From: Crocinitomicaceae bacterium | GTDB lineage: Bacteria > Bacteroidota > Bacteroidia > Flavobacteriales_D > Crocinitomicaceae | Direction: 5' to 3' | DNA length: 64,000 bases | Assembly (NCBI GenBank): GCA_023957475.1 | Contig: JAMLHA010000006.1 | Coordinates: 1-64,000, forward strand | Shown: piece after piece, positions 28,396 through 37,453 of the stretch | Layout of the letters: every line of letters begins with the position of its first letter | How positions within the stretch are numbered: the stretch's first letter is position 1 | Notes under the pieces: model-generated | What the model saw: only the letters and a program-made list of their open reading frames with translations | What the model was told of the DNA's origin: nothing | Databases searched by the model: none | Made by a program: the position numbers and the translations under genes

Positions 28396-29514
28396 ATGCG
28401 CATTTTAATTGTGACTACGTCCACCGGCTGGGGAGGCTTAGAGATGAATGTTATCAAGTTGGCAAAAGAATTGCAATTAAAGGGAATTGAATTGCATGTT
28501 GTTTGTCAGCAAGGTACTTCATTTTCCGAGAAAATTCACAACCAATTTGAACACATTGTCCAATTAAAAAATGTCAAAAAGTATTTTGATTTTAAAAACG
28601 CTTCTATTCTTGCAAATTATTGTAAGTCAAAACAAATTTCGGTTGCTTTTACCGCCTATCGACCAGATTTGGATTTGTTAGCTTGGACAAAACGTAAAGT
28701 AAACAACTTCAAAATTATTCACCAGCAACAGATGCAAATAGGTATTCCCAAAAAAGGTTTTTTTCAGCGTTTGCGTTTTAAAGCTGTTGATAGTTGGTTA
28801 ACCCCACTTGAATGGTTAAAAAATGAAGTTATTGAAAAAACGATTATTCATCCGTCAATAATTCGTATTGTTCCGTTGGGTGTACGTATTGCTCCATTCT
28901 TAGAACAGTTACCAGATAGAAAAAAAGCTCAATCATTTTTTGGTTTTCAATCCGATGCTTTTGTAATAGGAGTTTTAGGACGTATTGATGAAAAGAAAGG
29001 ACAGTTATTTTTGTTAAAAGTATTGCAAAAGTTAGTTGCAAAAGGCGAAGACATTGTTTTGTTAATTGTCGGAAACCCTACAATTGATGATCCAAAAGGT
29101 ATTCAATACTATGAAAAAATGAAGCAATTCATTACCGATAATCAGTTGGAAGATTGTGTAAAATTTGCTCCTTCAACCAATGAAATTATGCACTTCTATT
29201 CAGCTATCGACTTGTTTGTAATGTCGAGCGAAGGTGAAACTTTTGGAATGGTGACTGTTGAAGCTATGTTTTCTAAAACACCAGTTATTGGAACAAATAC
29301 GAGTGGAACACCTGAGGTTCTTGGTCATGGAAGTCGTGGAGTTTTGTATCAATTTAACAACGAACAATCGTTTATTGACGCTTATACTACCTTGCGAAAA
29401 AAATTGACTTCAAAAGAAATAGATTTAGATGTAATTCAGCAAGAAGCGATGAATTTGTATTCATTGGATAGAGAAGTAAGTGGAGTGTTGAAAGCAATTG
29501 ATGAGGTAAAATAA
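28396..29514 (+). CDS. Glycosyltransferase family 4 (GT-B)
   Basis: 372 residues. GT-B fold with N-terminal acceptor domain (GWGGLEMNVIKLAKELQLKG near residue 11) and C-terminal nucleotide-sugar domain carrying VLGRIDEKKGQLFLLKVLQK (about 195-214) and the EX7E-type motif around SSEGETFGMVTVEAMFSKTP (about 275). It likely adds a hexose to a cell-surface glycan or lipid in the cytoplasmic face of the membrane. No polysaccharide cluster surrounds it; it sits 19 bp after an RNA methyltransferase, probably in one transcript without functional link. Confidence 0.88.
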   Translation: MRILIVTTSTGWGGLEMNVIKLAKELQLKGIELHVVCQQGTSFSEKIHNQFEHIVQLKNVKKYFDFKNASILANYCKSKQISVAFTAYRPDLDLLAWTKRKVNNFKIIHQQQMQIGIPKKGFFQRLRFKAVDSWLTPLEWLKNEVIEKTIIHPSIIRIVPLGVRIAPFLEQLPDRKKAQSFFGFQSDAFVIGVLGRIDEKKGQLFLLKVLQKLVAKGEDIVLLIVGNPTIDDPKGIQYYEKMKQFITDNQLEDCVKFAPSTNEIMHFYSAIDLFVMSSEGETFGMVTVEAMFSKTPVIGTNTSGTPEVLGHGSRGVLYQFNNEQSFIDAYTTLRKKLTSKEIDLDVIQQEAMNLYSLDREVSGVLKAIDEVK

Positions 29515-29545
29515 AAAAAACCTGCCCCTCAAAGAGAAACAGGTT
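29513..29545 (-). terminator. Terminator after superoxide dismutase gene
   Basis: AACCTG ... CAGGTT with an inner CTC-AAA-GAG helix. On the minus strand the stem is followed by eight T (A run at 29513-29520). It may also act weakly on the plus-strand glycosyltransferase transcript. Confidence 0.65.
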
Positions 29546-29565
29546 CTTTATATAATCAACAAAAA

Positions 29566-30162
29566 TTATTTTGCAGCGTTGTATCTTCTTGTAACTTCAT
29601 CCCAATTGATGATATTGAAGAAAGCTGAAATATAATCTGGACGACGGTTTTGGTAATTCAAATAATAGGCGTGTTCCCAAACGTCAATTCCTAAGATTGG
29701 TGTGGCAGAAGAGCCCTCGATGATTGGATTGTCTTGATTTGGACTAGAAGTAACGGTTAATTTACCTCCGTCAACATTTAACCAAGCCCAACCAGATCCA
29801 AAACGTGTAGCAGCAGCTTTAGAGAATGCATCTTTGAAAGCATCAAAAGAACCAAATGATTGATTGATTGCTTCAGCTAATACTCCTGTTGGTTGTCCAC
29901 CTCCATTTGGAGATAAAACAGTCCAAAACAAGTTATGGTTGTAAAAACCACCTCCGTTGTTTCTTACTGCTGGTTTATCAGCGCTTGCTTTTAAGATTTC
30001 TTCGATTGTTTTTCCTTCTAACTCAGTACCTGCAACGGCATTGTTTAAGTTTGTTGTATAACCTTGGTGGTGCTTTGTATGGTGAATTTCCATAGTTCTT
30101 GCATCAAAATGAGGTTCCAATGCATCGTATGCATAAGGTAGATTTGGTAGTTCAAATGACAT
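29566..30162 (-). CDS. Superoxide dismutase (Fe/Mn type)
   Basis: 198 residues, normal length. It disproportionates superoxide in the cytoplasm. Family landmarks: [16 protein letters not shown] at the N-terminus, [14 protein letters not shown] (first metal His), [15 protein letters not shown] (second His), and [18 protein letters not shown] (metal Asp and His). Motifs alone do not settle iron versus manganese, so I leave sodA/sodB open. It has its own promoter and terminator, so it is monocistronic. Confidence 0.96.
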   Translation of the reverse strand: MSFELPNLPYAYDALEPHFDARTMEIHHTKHHQGYTTNLNNAVAGTELEGKTIEEILKASADKPAVRNNGGGFYNHNLFWTVLSPNGGGQPTGVLAEAINQSFGSFDAFKDAFSKAAATRFGSGWAWLNVDGGKLTVTSSPNQDNPIIEGSSATPILGIDVWEHAYYLNYQNRRPDYISAFFNIINWDEVTRRYNAAK

Positions 30163-30201
30163 AATTATTATTTTTAATGATTAAACTTTTTATTTCTACC
30201 T

Positions 30202-30234
30202 CAAAATTAATGATAATGTACTAATTTTACAAAA
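30202..30234 (-). promoter_or_regulatory. Promoter for superoxide dismutase
   Basis: Minus-strand TTTTG (complement of CAAAA at 30230-30234), 20 bases, then TAATTTTG (30209-30202), 39 bp before the ATG. Confidence 0.65.
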
Positions 30235-30264
30235 CAAATAACAAAAGATTAACGTAGGCTAAGT

Positions 30265-31128
30265 TTATAAAGGCAATTTTTTAACTTCTTCTTCCCAATA
30301 ATCATTGAGAAGGTGGTTTAAACGCTTGGAGATGTTGTTGAAATAACGTTTTGTGCGGTAGCCACTTACCCAAGTTATGCCCGAAATAGCATTTGTCAGT
30401 AGTATTTCGTCTGCGATGAGTAAATTTTGTGGCGTGATATTTGATTCATAAACACGAATACCGTTGCGTAATGCCAAATTAATGATTTGCATACGCATTG
30501 TGCCAGCCAGGCAACCTTCTTCCAAGCCAGGAGTGTAAAGAATATTGTTTGAAACAACGAATAGATTGCTACTCGAACTTTCCAAGATACCTCCATTTTC
30601 ATTGGTAATCAATAAGTCGTCAAGTTGTTTTTCTTGGGCTTTGATACTAGCAAGAATGTATAGCAAACAATTTTTTGTTTTGAAGTTGGCAATCGTATTT
30701 TTTTGCTTCTTCAAATCGGTATAAATATCGACTTCAAGTCCCTTTGAGTTTAAGGAAAAATTGTTGGAATCGAGTGGTTTGACCTCAATAAAAAATTGAC
30801 TATCATTTGTTTCTGGTTTAAATTTACCACCAGGCATTCTGTCGAGTGACAAGCGGCAATATCCACCCATTGTTATGTTTGATTTTTTACACAATTCACG
30901 AATACGTATTGCAAAAAAATCAATGGTATAGTAGGAGGGAACCCTCATTCTAATTGCTTTAGCACCTTCGAGCAAACGTTTGATGTGATTTTCCAGATTA
31001 ATTGGCACACCATGCATGATACGGATACTTTCAAATACACCATCACCATATAAATAGGCGCGACTTCCAGCATGAATGCTAAATTCCTCAGCGGACAAAA
31101 TTATATCGTTGTTATTGACGTAAAGCAT
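30265..31128 (-). CDS. Class IV aminotransferase (PabC / branched-chain aminotransferase-like)
   Basis: 287 residues, PLP enzyme of fold type IV. Visible are the N-terminal GDGVFESIRIMHGVPINLEN stretch, the PLP-lysine region FKTKNCLLYILASIKA (about 148-163), LLITNENGGILESSSSNLF and the phosphate-binding GTMRMQIINLA. Length and motifs fit 4-amino-4-deoxychorismate lyase (folate synthesis) as well as a D- or branched-chain-amino-acid aminotransferase; no folate gene is adjacent to decide. Its start overlaps the rhomboid gene stop by one base, so it is the last gene of a three-gene operon (M23 peptidase, rhomboid, this). Confidence 0.85.
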   Translation of the reverse strand: MLYVNNNDIILSAEEFSIHAGSRAYLYGDGVFESIRIMHGVPINLENHIKRLLEGAKAIRMRVPSYYTIDFFAIRIRELCKKSNITMGGYCRLSLDRMPGGKFKPETNDSQFFIEVKPLDSNNFSLNSKGLEVDIYTDLKKQKNTIANFKTKNCLLYILASIKAQEKQLDDLLITNENGGILESSSSNLFVVSNNILYTPGLEEGCLAGTMRMQIINLALRNGIRVYESNITPQNLLIADEILLTNAISGITWVSGYRTKRYFNNISKRLNHLLNDYWEEEVKKLPL

Positions 31129-31799
31129 TAAAAAATCAATTCCAAAAATCGTTTTCCGACTTCAATATTAGTAAATAAAACGAATAAAACACCAAAAATA
31201 GCACCACCTAAATGGGCATCATGCGCAATTCCTGTTCCTCCACGCTTATCCATGTATATTTCATAAGCGATATACAACGGTCCAAAAATATATGCTGGAA
31301 TCCCTATTGGAATAAACATAATGTTTAATTTCATTGTTGGATTCCATAGTATAGCAGCAAAAATTACTGCCGATACAGCGCCCGAGGCTCCTAAAGAACA
31401 ATAATTGGGGTTATTCTTATTGCGAATATACGGAATTATTGTGGCAAACAACCCTCCAGCAAAATATAAAAGCCCAAACATGATTTGCCCAATGATATAA
31501 CCATATTCCTGCATCCACCCATCTTGAATAACAATTAATTCACCGCTACCGCCGATATATGTGCCTCCTTGTGCGTCTAACATAAAACTCCCCAAGAAAT
31601 ACAAGGAAAGCATGTTGAAGATTAAATGGCCAAAATCGGCATGAATAAAAATGTGAGAAAAAAAACGGTAGTATTCTTTTGTTTCCTGAATATGAGAAGG
31701 AATAAATAAAAAGCGATAAAGCTTTTCTTGGTTCTTAAATGCAGAAATTGAAATAATTGAAGTTATTGCTATAATAACTGTTAATACAGTAAAATCCAT
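31128..31799 (-). CDS. Rhomboid family intramembrane serine protease
   Basis: 223 residues with six hydrophobic segments. The family elements are HIFIHADFGHLIFNMLSLYF (about 48-67, oxyanion His/Asn region), the catalytic Ser in LGASGAVSAVIFAAILW (about 138) and catalytic His in HDAHLGGAIFG (about 193). It cleaves transmembrane substrates inside the membrane; its target is unknown. It overlaps its neighbours by one base on each side (stop/start sharing), so translation is coupled with the M23 peptidase upstream and the aminotransferase downstream. Confidence 0.9.
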   Translation of the reverse strand: MDFTVLTVIIAITSIISISAFKNQEKLYRFLFIPSHIQETKEYYRFFSHIFIHADFGHLIFNMLSLYFLGSFMLDAQGGTYIGGSGELIVIQDGWMQEYGYIIGQIMFGLLYFAGGLFATIIPYIRNKNNPNYCSLGASGAVSAVIFAAILWNPTMKLNIMFIPIGIPAYIFGPLYIAYEIYMDKRGGTGIAHDAHLGGAIFGVLFVLFTNIEVGKRFLELIF

Positions 31800-32773
31800 T
31801 AATCGTATGCTTTAAATGATTGTTGACTAATTTCTATTAATTTTTCATATTCTTCTGGTGTTAAATCAGAATGGAAGAATTGTATTGGGTTTAATTTTCG
31901 ACCATTTAATTCAACTTCATAATGCAAATGAGAGCCTGTGCTCTTACCAGTATTTCCAACAAGTGCGATTAAATTCCCTCGTTTCACTTTGTCGCCTTTT
32001 TTCACTTTAAAAGCACTCAAATGTGCATAGCGGGTTTTATAACCAAAACCGTGATTAATAACAATGCTCTTTCCATATCCCCACACATTTTTTTCAACTA
32101 CTTCTACAACGCCATCGCCTGTAGCGTAAACATCTGTACCAGTATCGGCAGAAAAATCAACGCCCTCATGCACTTTTGATGTTTTATATATTGGGTCAAT
32201 TCGTGCTCCAAACCCAGAAGACAAACGCTTTAGTTCTTTGTTGTTTATTGGTTGGATAGCAGGAATACTCATTAATAGTTTTTCTTTGTCTTTTGCTATT
32301 GTTTGAAGTTCTCTAAGTGATAAACTTTGACCAAGGATGCGTTGTTGTAGATAATTGATTTTTTCGGAAGTTTCTTGTATTAATTTACCATAAGACAAAT
32401 TGTCTAAATCTTTGAATTTATCAGAACTACCTTTCCCCATCATGCGGTATTCTTCAGGAAAATCGTCTGCATATAGAGCAACACGATACAAGTCTTTGTC
32501 TCGTTGCTCCAAGGCATCTAATGCATCGTGAATCGTACTCATTTCATCATTTAATTCACTATAACGCATATTCAAAGCATCTAATTCATTTTGCAATCTC
32601 GTTTCTTTTGGTGTTGCAATTGTTCGAGTGAAAAAAAACGACAAAATAATGGCTAATAATATACTTGAAGATGCATAAAGTAGCCACTTGAATATACGCT
32701 TCAATAAGCTGTCTTCTACTGCTTCATAGGATAATTTATCTGGGTTAAAACGATATTTTTGCTTTGCCATCAC
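31799..32773 (-). CDS. M23 family peptidase (membrane-anchored peptidoglycan endopeptidase-like)
   Basis: 324 residues. A cytoplasmic N-terminal tail, one transmembrane helix (about 31-51), a coiled coil (about 60-110 and 145-180), then the LytM/M23 domain (about 205-300). Zinc ligands appear in KVHEGVDFSADTG (His and Asp) and TGSHLHYEVELNG (HxH motif), with the GGG-free GDGVVEVVEK strand between them. It probably cleaves or regulates cross-link cleavage in the cell wall during growth or division. First gene of the operon with rhomboid and aminotransferase. Confidence 0.92.
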   Translation of the reverse strand: MMAKQKYRFNPDKLSYEAVEDSLLKRIFKWLLYASSSILLAIILSFFFTRTIATPKETRLQNELDALNMRYSELNDEMSTIHDALDALEQRDKDLYRVALYADDFPEEYRMMGKGSSDKFKDLDNLSYGKLIQETSEKINYLQQRILGQSLSLRELQTIAKDKEKLLMSIPAIQPINNKELKRLSSGFGARIDPIYKTSKVHEGVDFSADTGTDVYATGDGVVEVVEKNVWGYGKSIVINHGFGYKTRYAHLSAFKVKKGDKVKRGNLIALVGNTGKSTGSHLHYEVELNGRKLNPIQFFHSDLTPEEYEKLIEISQQSFKAYD

Positions 32774-32826
32774 TCAAAAATAATGATTTTAATTGATAGT
32801 AACATGTAAAAATGATGAATTGATTG

Positions 32827-32834
32827 TATCTTTA
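32827..32834 (+). promoter_or_regulatory. Promoter-like box TATCTTTA abutting an epimerase start
   Basis: One mismatch to TAnnTTTG. It ends four bases before the GTG at 32839, so transcription would begin at or next to the start codon, implying a leaderless message if the box is used. Confidence 0.35.
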
Positions 32835-32838
32835 CGTC

Positions 32839-33843
32839 GTGATTCTAGTAACAGGAGGAACCGGATTAGTGGGAAGTCATGTTCTTTATGAGCTTCTGAA
32901 AACAGAAAGAAAAGTTCGTGCAATATACCGTGATGCTGAAAAAATCAATCAAGTGAAGCTGCTTTTTGATTATTATTCCAATGATGAAAATCATCGTTTT
33001 GATAGCATTGAATGGGTAAAGGCGGATATTTTAGACTTGGTGAGTTTGGAAGATGCATTTCAAGGTGTAGAACAAGTATATCATTGTGCTGCATTGGTAT
33101 CTTTTAGTAGAAAAGACTTTAAATCGCTTATTCAAATTAACAGAAAAGGAACGGCAAATGTTGTCAATTTTGCGTTAAAATATGCCGTTAAGAAGTTTGG
33201 ATACATTAGTTCAACTGCTGCTATTGGTGGGGTTGAGGGTAAATGTGTAACAGAAGATGTCAAATGGCAAATGACAGATACCACTAGCGGATATGCAATA
33301 AGCAAATACAATGCAGAACGAGAAGTGTGGAGAGGTTGCGAAGAAGGCATGGACGTTGTTATTATCAATCCATCTATCATATTTGGCGCTGGAAAATTGG
33401 ATGAAAGTTCATTGACAATTTTTAAGACCGTAAAAAATGGTTTAAAAGTTTATTCACTAGGGAGTAATGCTTTTGTGGATGCAAGGGATGTTGCCCATTG
33501 TTTCTCTCGCCTGATGGACGGTGACACTAAAAACGAGCGATTTTTACTAATTGGTCATAATTTGAAGTTCAAAGATTCCATTGCAACCATTGCAAATGCT
33601 TTTCAATTAAAACCACCAATGATTTGTCCGCCAAAATGGATTGCTCTTCTAATGGGGCGTGTAAATGAATTATTGTACCGCTTGTTCAACATCAAACCGA
33701 CAATTACCATAGATAGTGCCAGATCTGCTTATTCCAACATGGTTTACTCCAATGAAAAAATAATCAACACACTCAACGTTTCTTTTTACCCTTTTGAAGA
33801 AACAGTAAAAAATGTGGTTGATTTTGATAAAAAGAATCGTTAG
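32839..33843 (+). CDS. NAD-dependent epimerase/dehydratase (extended SDR)
   Basis: 334 residues from the GTG at 32839, chosen because it opens directly on MILVTGGTGLVGSHVL, the usual N-terminus of this family; the longer frame from a TTG at 32824 adds five unlikely residues that overlap a promoter box. Rossmann motif GGTGLVGSH, catalytic tyrosine and lysine in GYAISKYNAEREVW (about 151), and INPSIIFGAGKLDESS downstream. Likely acts on a sugar-nucleotide, steroid-like or dihydroflavonol-like substrate; not resolvable. Stands alone, convergent with the FGE-sulfatase gene. Confidence 0.85.
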   Translation: MILVTGGTGLVGSHVLYELLKTERKVRAIYRDAEKINQVKLLFDYYSNDENHRFDSIEWVKADILDLVSLEDAFQGVEQVYHCAALVSFSRKDFKSLIQINRKGTANVVNFALKYAVKKFGYISSTAAIGGVEGKCVTEDVKWQMTDTTSGYAISKYNAEREVWRGCEEGMDVVIINPSIIFGAGKLDESSLTIFKTVKNGLKVYSLGSNAFVDARDVAHCFSRLMDGDTKNERFLLIGHNLKFKDSIATIANAFQLKPPMICPPKWIALLMGRVNELLYRLFNIKPTITIDSARSAYSNMVYSNEKIINTLNVSFYPFEETVKNVVDFDKKNR

Positions 33844-33873
33844 AAATCCTATTATCAAGAACACATTTATCTG

Positions 33874-34764
33874 TTACTTTCTATAACTATCTTCTGTATA
33901 AGTCATAACGGGTCTAAAACCTACTAATGGACTTGCTCCGTTCACGTATTTGTAGCTTTCATTACGAACATCGTGACCTCCGCTAAACCAATCTCCACCA
34001 ACAACCATGTCTTGCTCTTGAACCATTTCAGAAACATTGCCATTCAAATTGTACAAACCATAAACATTCGGGTAATACGATTTTACACTTGCCATCATGT
34101 TCTGTACAGAAGGTTTTAAGACTGATTTTAAAATTTCCAACTCACCCGTTTCTGTATTTCTTGTCACCAATGCTTGATTTAGTTGTAAAAAATTACACAA
34201 ATAGTCTCCCTTTGCATTATTCAGATATGGTCCAGTCCAAGCATAAGGATGGTATTCACTGTTAGCTGTTGCTAAAAGAAATTCTGCACGCAACGGTAAA
34301 CGAAAATGGATGTTTTTATTTCCTGTGTTTTTTTGCCAAACCATTGACAACCAATCGCAGTATTTCTCGGCTTGCTCTCTTGTTATATTAACCACTGGAA
34401 AATCACGATAGGCTGAATGGTATGAATAAACATTTGATAATGGCAATAAATCCTTGTCCAATTCAGTCCACTTGGTTGTATCAGGAAAAGCTACATTATA
34501 AGCATCTAACTGATTGTTATTTTTCAACCAACTGAGGTATTCTTTGTAATCAAAATTACTTACTTCTGTTTTCCGCATAAAGAAAGATTGACAAGCAACT
34601 GTTTGTCCATCAATTACTGTTGTACCTCCAGGAATGAAAGAATAACCATCTTTCATCATTTTTTTAAGCGTTTTTAAATCGGTAACCGGATTTTTTGGTT
34701 GTTTAAAGGAAAACAAGACAAAAATGGAGCAAAAAAAAACAAAGCAAAACTTCAAAATTCTCAT
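33874..34764 (-). CDS. FGE-sulfatase (SUMF1/EgtB/GldJ-K-like) domain exported protein
   Basis: 296 residues with an N-terminal hydrophobic export signal (CFVFFCSIFVLFSF). The formylglycine-generating-enzyme fold is shown by FIPGGTTVIDGQ, TEVSNFDYKEYL, FPVVNITREQAEKYCDWLS, FRLPLRAEFLLA and the C-terminal GNVSEMVQEQDMVVGGDWFS with VGFRPVM. In Bacteroidota this fold is also used in gliding/T9SS lipoproteins GldJ and GldK; this one lacks a lipobox Cys and the longer GldJ length, so I do not name it. The catalytic Cys pair of true FGE is not evident. Monocistronic. Confidence 0.75.
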   Translation of the reverse strand: MRILKFCFVFFCSIFVLFSFKQPKNPVTDLKTLKKMMKDGYSFIPGGTTVIDGQTVACQSFFMRKTEVSNFDYKEYLSWLKNNNQLDAYNVAFPDTTKWTELDKDLLPLSNVYSYHSAYRDFPVVNITREQAEKYCDWLSMVWQKNTGNKNIHFRLPLRAEFLLATANSEYHPYAWTGPYLNNAKGDYLCNFLQLNQALVTRNTETGELEILKSVLKPSVQNMMASVKSYYPNVYGLYNLNGNVSEMVQEQDMVVGGDWFSGGHDVRNESYKYVNGASPLVGFRPVMTYTEDSYRK

Positions 34765-34959
34765 TCTAACTAATTTTAGTAAAATAACGAAAAAAATTAG
34801 TTATGTTACAGGATTAATTATCAATCTGATAACTAAATGTTTAAAGATTTTAATTTTTTTCTATCCATTAAATCCTAAAAAAAGTGAATGTAAATGCAAC
34901 TATTATACTTATTTTTAAGTCTTATTAATAATACAGTCTTTAATTAGAATTAGAAAAAT

Positions 34960-35315
34960 ATGAAAAAAGTAGCAATAATATCATTTGCTACTCTACTGCT
35001 TAGTTTAACAATCAATGCTCAATTAGTTGTAAACCCATATAATAATGGAGCTGGGAACAATGGCGCAGGTTCTAACTTGCAACAATTTGTTCAGACAAAT
35101 TTAATTGGATCGGGGATAACAATCTCCAATGTCACATTCGTTGGTGCAAATCGACAAATGGGAAGTTTTAATATTCAAGTAGTTTGACTGATTTCTGGAA
35201 TGGAAAAGTTAAGAATTCTGATGCTGCGGAAGGCGTGTATTACATTGACTACAAAGCAACTGGTTTTAATGGAGATGTATTAGAAGGACATTCGTTTTTC
35301 CACTTGGAACGATAA
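34960..35315 (+). pseudogene. Collapsed adhesin gene: signal and N-terminus joined out of frame to a gliding-type C-terminal domain
   Basis: The first 75 codons (34960-35187) give a signal peptide and the start of a choice-of-anchor-L type surface protein (LVVNPYNNGAGNNG, then NLIGSGITISNVTF). The frame then hits TGA. In another frame from about 35181 to a stop at 35313-35315, the sequence encodes FWNGKVKNSDAAEGVYYIDY and ends GHSFFHLER, a typical end of a T9SS type B / gliding-motility C-terminal domain. The thousands of bases normally between them are missing. I read this as an internal deletion with loss of frame. Confidence 0.75.
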
Positions 35316-35406
35316 ACATACAACCTGAATAGTAATTTTTACTCCATCTATTAAAGTTTTCTTTTTTGAATACTGAATTTGGAGTAAATTTTATTAATTT
35401 CGTTGT

Positions 35407-36771
35407 ATGGCAAAACTGAAATCAGCTTATTTCTGTCAAAATTGTGGCTACGAAGCTCCTAAATGGTTGGGAAAGTGTCCATCGTGCAATGAATGGAACA
35501 CTTTTGTTGAAGAGATGATTGAAAAAAATCTCCCAGGCAATATTGTTGCTTTTTCAAAATCTGGAAAAACATCAAAACCAACAGCAATTTTGGAAATTCA
35601 AGGTGTTGAACAAGAACGTTATCAGTTGGCCGATAAAGAATTAAACAGAGTTCTTGGAAATGGTTTAGTTTTGGGGTCGTTGGTGTTATTTGGTGGAGAA
35701 CCAGGTATTGGAAAATCAACATTGATGTTGCAATTGGCAATAGCAAATACATCGTTACCTGTACTCTATGTTTCTGGAGAGGAAAGTGAGCAACAAATAA
35801 AAATGCGTGCCGAGCGTATTGGGGTAAAAAATTCCAATTGCTTTATTCTTTCCGAAACCAACATTCAAAACATCTTTAAACAAGCGGAAGAAATTCAACC
35901 CAAATTATTGGTTATTGACTCCATTCAAACATTATACAGTTCAGATATTGAAAGTTCACCGGGTAGTATTTCGCAAGTTAGAGAATGTACTGCTCAATTG
36001 TTGCGCTACGCAAAAACAACCAACATTCCCGTATTTTTAATTGGTCACATCACCAAAGAAGGCTCGTTGGCTGGTCCAAAAGTATTGGAACACATGGTGG
36101 ATACCGTTTTGCAATTTGAAGGAGACAGAAACCACGTTTACCGCCTGTTGCGTTCTGTAAAAAATCGTTTTGGTAGTACCAATGAATTGGGTATCTACGA
36201 AATGGTTGGATCTGGCTTGCGACAAGTAGAAAATCCTTCAGAAATATTGATTACCAATTCTGACAGTTCCTTGAGTGGAATCTCAATTGGTGCTACATTG
36301 GAAGGCTTGCGACCAATGTTAATCGAAGTACAAGCTTTGGTGAGTACGGCAGCTTATGGTACGCCTCAACGATCTTCCACAGGTTTTGATAGCAAACGGT
36401 TAAACATGTTGTTGGCTGTGATGGAAAAACGCTGCGGATTTAAACTCGGAGCAAAAGATGTCTTTCTTAACATTGCTGGTGGCATCAAAGTAGATGACCC
36501 TGCGTTGGATTTGGCTGTAGTAGCTTCTGTTTTATCGTCCAATGCCGATATAGCGATTAATAAAAGTATTTGTTTATCTGCTGAAGTTGGACTTTCTGGA
36601 GAAGTGCGACCAGTGAACCGTATCGATCAACGTATTTACGAAGCCGAGAAACTAGGCTTCGAAAAAATCATCATTTCCAAATACAACAAAGGCATTCATC
36701 AAAAAGATTTTAAGATCGAATTGGTGCAATGTGGAAAGTTGGATGAAGTAGTTCGGGCGTTGTTTGCGTAA
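35407..36771 (+). CDS. radA: DNA repair protein RadA
   Basis: 454 residues. N-terminal four-cysteine zinc finger (CQNCGYEAPKWLGKCPSC, about 10-27), RecA-like ATPase with Walker A GGEPGIGKST (about 96), Walker B LLVIDSIQTLY, and the RadA-specific KNRFG motif (SVKNRFGSTNELG, about 257). The C-terminal third is the Lon-protease-like domain (FLNIAGGIKVDDPALDLAV). It promotes branch migration in recombinational repair. Stands alone with no link to the flanking pseudogene. Confidence 0.97.
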   Translation: MAKLKSAYFCQNCGYEAPKWLGKCPSCNEWNTFVEEMIEKNLPGNIVAFSKSGKTSKPTAILEIQGVEQERYQLADKELNRVLGNGLVLGSLVLFGGEPGIGKSTLMLQLAIANTSLPVLYVSGEESEQQIKMRAERIGVKNSNCFILSETNIQNIFKQAEEIQPKLLVIDSIQTLYSSDIESSPGSISQVRECTAQLLRYAKTTNIPVFLIGHITKEGSLAGPKVLEHMVDTVLQFEGDRNHVYRLLRSVKNRFGSTNELGIYEMVGSGLRQVENPSEILITNSDSSLSGISIGATLEGLRPMLIEVQALVSTAAYGTPQRSSTGFDSKRLNMLLAVMEKRCGFKLGAKDVFLNIAGGIKVDDPALDLAVVASVLSSNADIAINKSICLSAEVGLSGEVRPVNRIDQRIYEAEKLGFEKIIISKYNKGIHQKDFKIELVQCGKLDEVVRALFA

Positions 36772-36798
36772 AAAATAAGAGAGGTCATCTCTTTCGGA
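36770..36798 (-). terminator. Possible weak terminator after the lipoprotein gene
   Basis: AAGAGA-GGTCA-TCTCTT; on the minus strand it is followed by TTATTTTTTA. Short stem, so uncertain. Confidence 0.4.
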
Positions 36799-36832
36799 CA
36801 ACTTCACTAATAAACAACCTTAATTCGATAGA

Positions 36833-37330
36833 TTATTTCTTCGGTAAATTTACAAATGTTGCTTGAATGGAGGCAATTGAACCACCAGTTATTGAAATGG
36901 TAAAGTTACCACTCAATTTATTGTTACTAAATGCTGTAATGGCGATATTACTTGTTCCAGAATTTGAATAAGTAGTTCCTCCTTTGATATATGTAAACCC
37001 ATACGAAGAATTTAATGTTTTTGTTCCAACAGAAGTATTGTCTTGATTGTCCCAATTAATTTCAAACATGTTACTATTTCCGCCTTTATAAGCTCTGATT
37101 CCTGTACCCCAACTTCCTGTTGTCCAAAAAGCACTGTCAGCTACAATTTCAGACCCACCATCTTCTTTCCATCTAAAACCATCTTGAGCGATTGGTGCAT
37201 ACTGACAACTTCCATCATCTTTTTTAGCTTCAACATTAAAATTTGTTGCTGTGTTGTCTGTGCAACCTTCTTTTTTACATGAGTTGAAAGAGATTAACCC
37301 AACAATTGCTACTACTACTATTTTTTTCAT
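36833..37330 (-). CDS. Putative lipoprotein with a GCTDxxA...DDGSC motif
   Basis: 165 residues from the ATG at 37330, selected for its lipoprotein signal (MKKIVVVAIVGLISFNSCKK, Cys18). The mature N-terminus has GCTDNTATNFNVEAKKDDGSCQY, a motif common at the start of Bacteroidota surface lipoproteins and thought to hold calcium or a disulfide. The rest is beta-rich (GSWGTGIRAYKGG, then FTISITGGSIASIQATF). No enzymatic domain recognised. It lies between radA and the transketolase operon, transcribed with neither. Confidence 0.7.
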   Translation of the reverse strand: MKKIVVVAIVGLISFNSCKKEGCTDNTATNFNVEAKKDDGSCQYAPIAQDGFRWKEDGGSEIVADSAFWTTGSWGTGIRAYKGGNSNMFEINWDNQDNTSVGTKTLNSSYGFTYIKGGTTYSNSGTSNIAITAFSNNKLSGNFTISITGGSIASIQATFVNLPKK

Positions 37331-37407
37331 CTGTTTAAGTTTTATTGCAACAAAAATAATGATTGGAAACAAACTGTAAAATACGTAATTGTTCCTATAT
37401 TCATACA

Positions 37408-37437
37408 AAAAGCTGCTCCAATGATGAAGCAGCTTTT
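37408..37437 (-). terminator. Terminator of the transketolase operon
   Basis: Perfect 10-bp stem AAAAGCTGCT / AGCAGCTTTT around a 10-base loop, 17 bp after the tkt C-subunit stop. Confidence 0.75.
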
Positions 37438-37453
37438 CAACTATTCATCAAGA

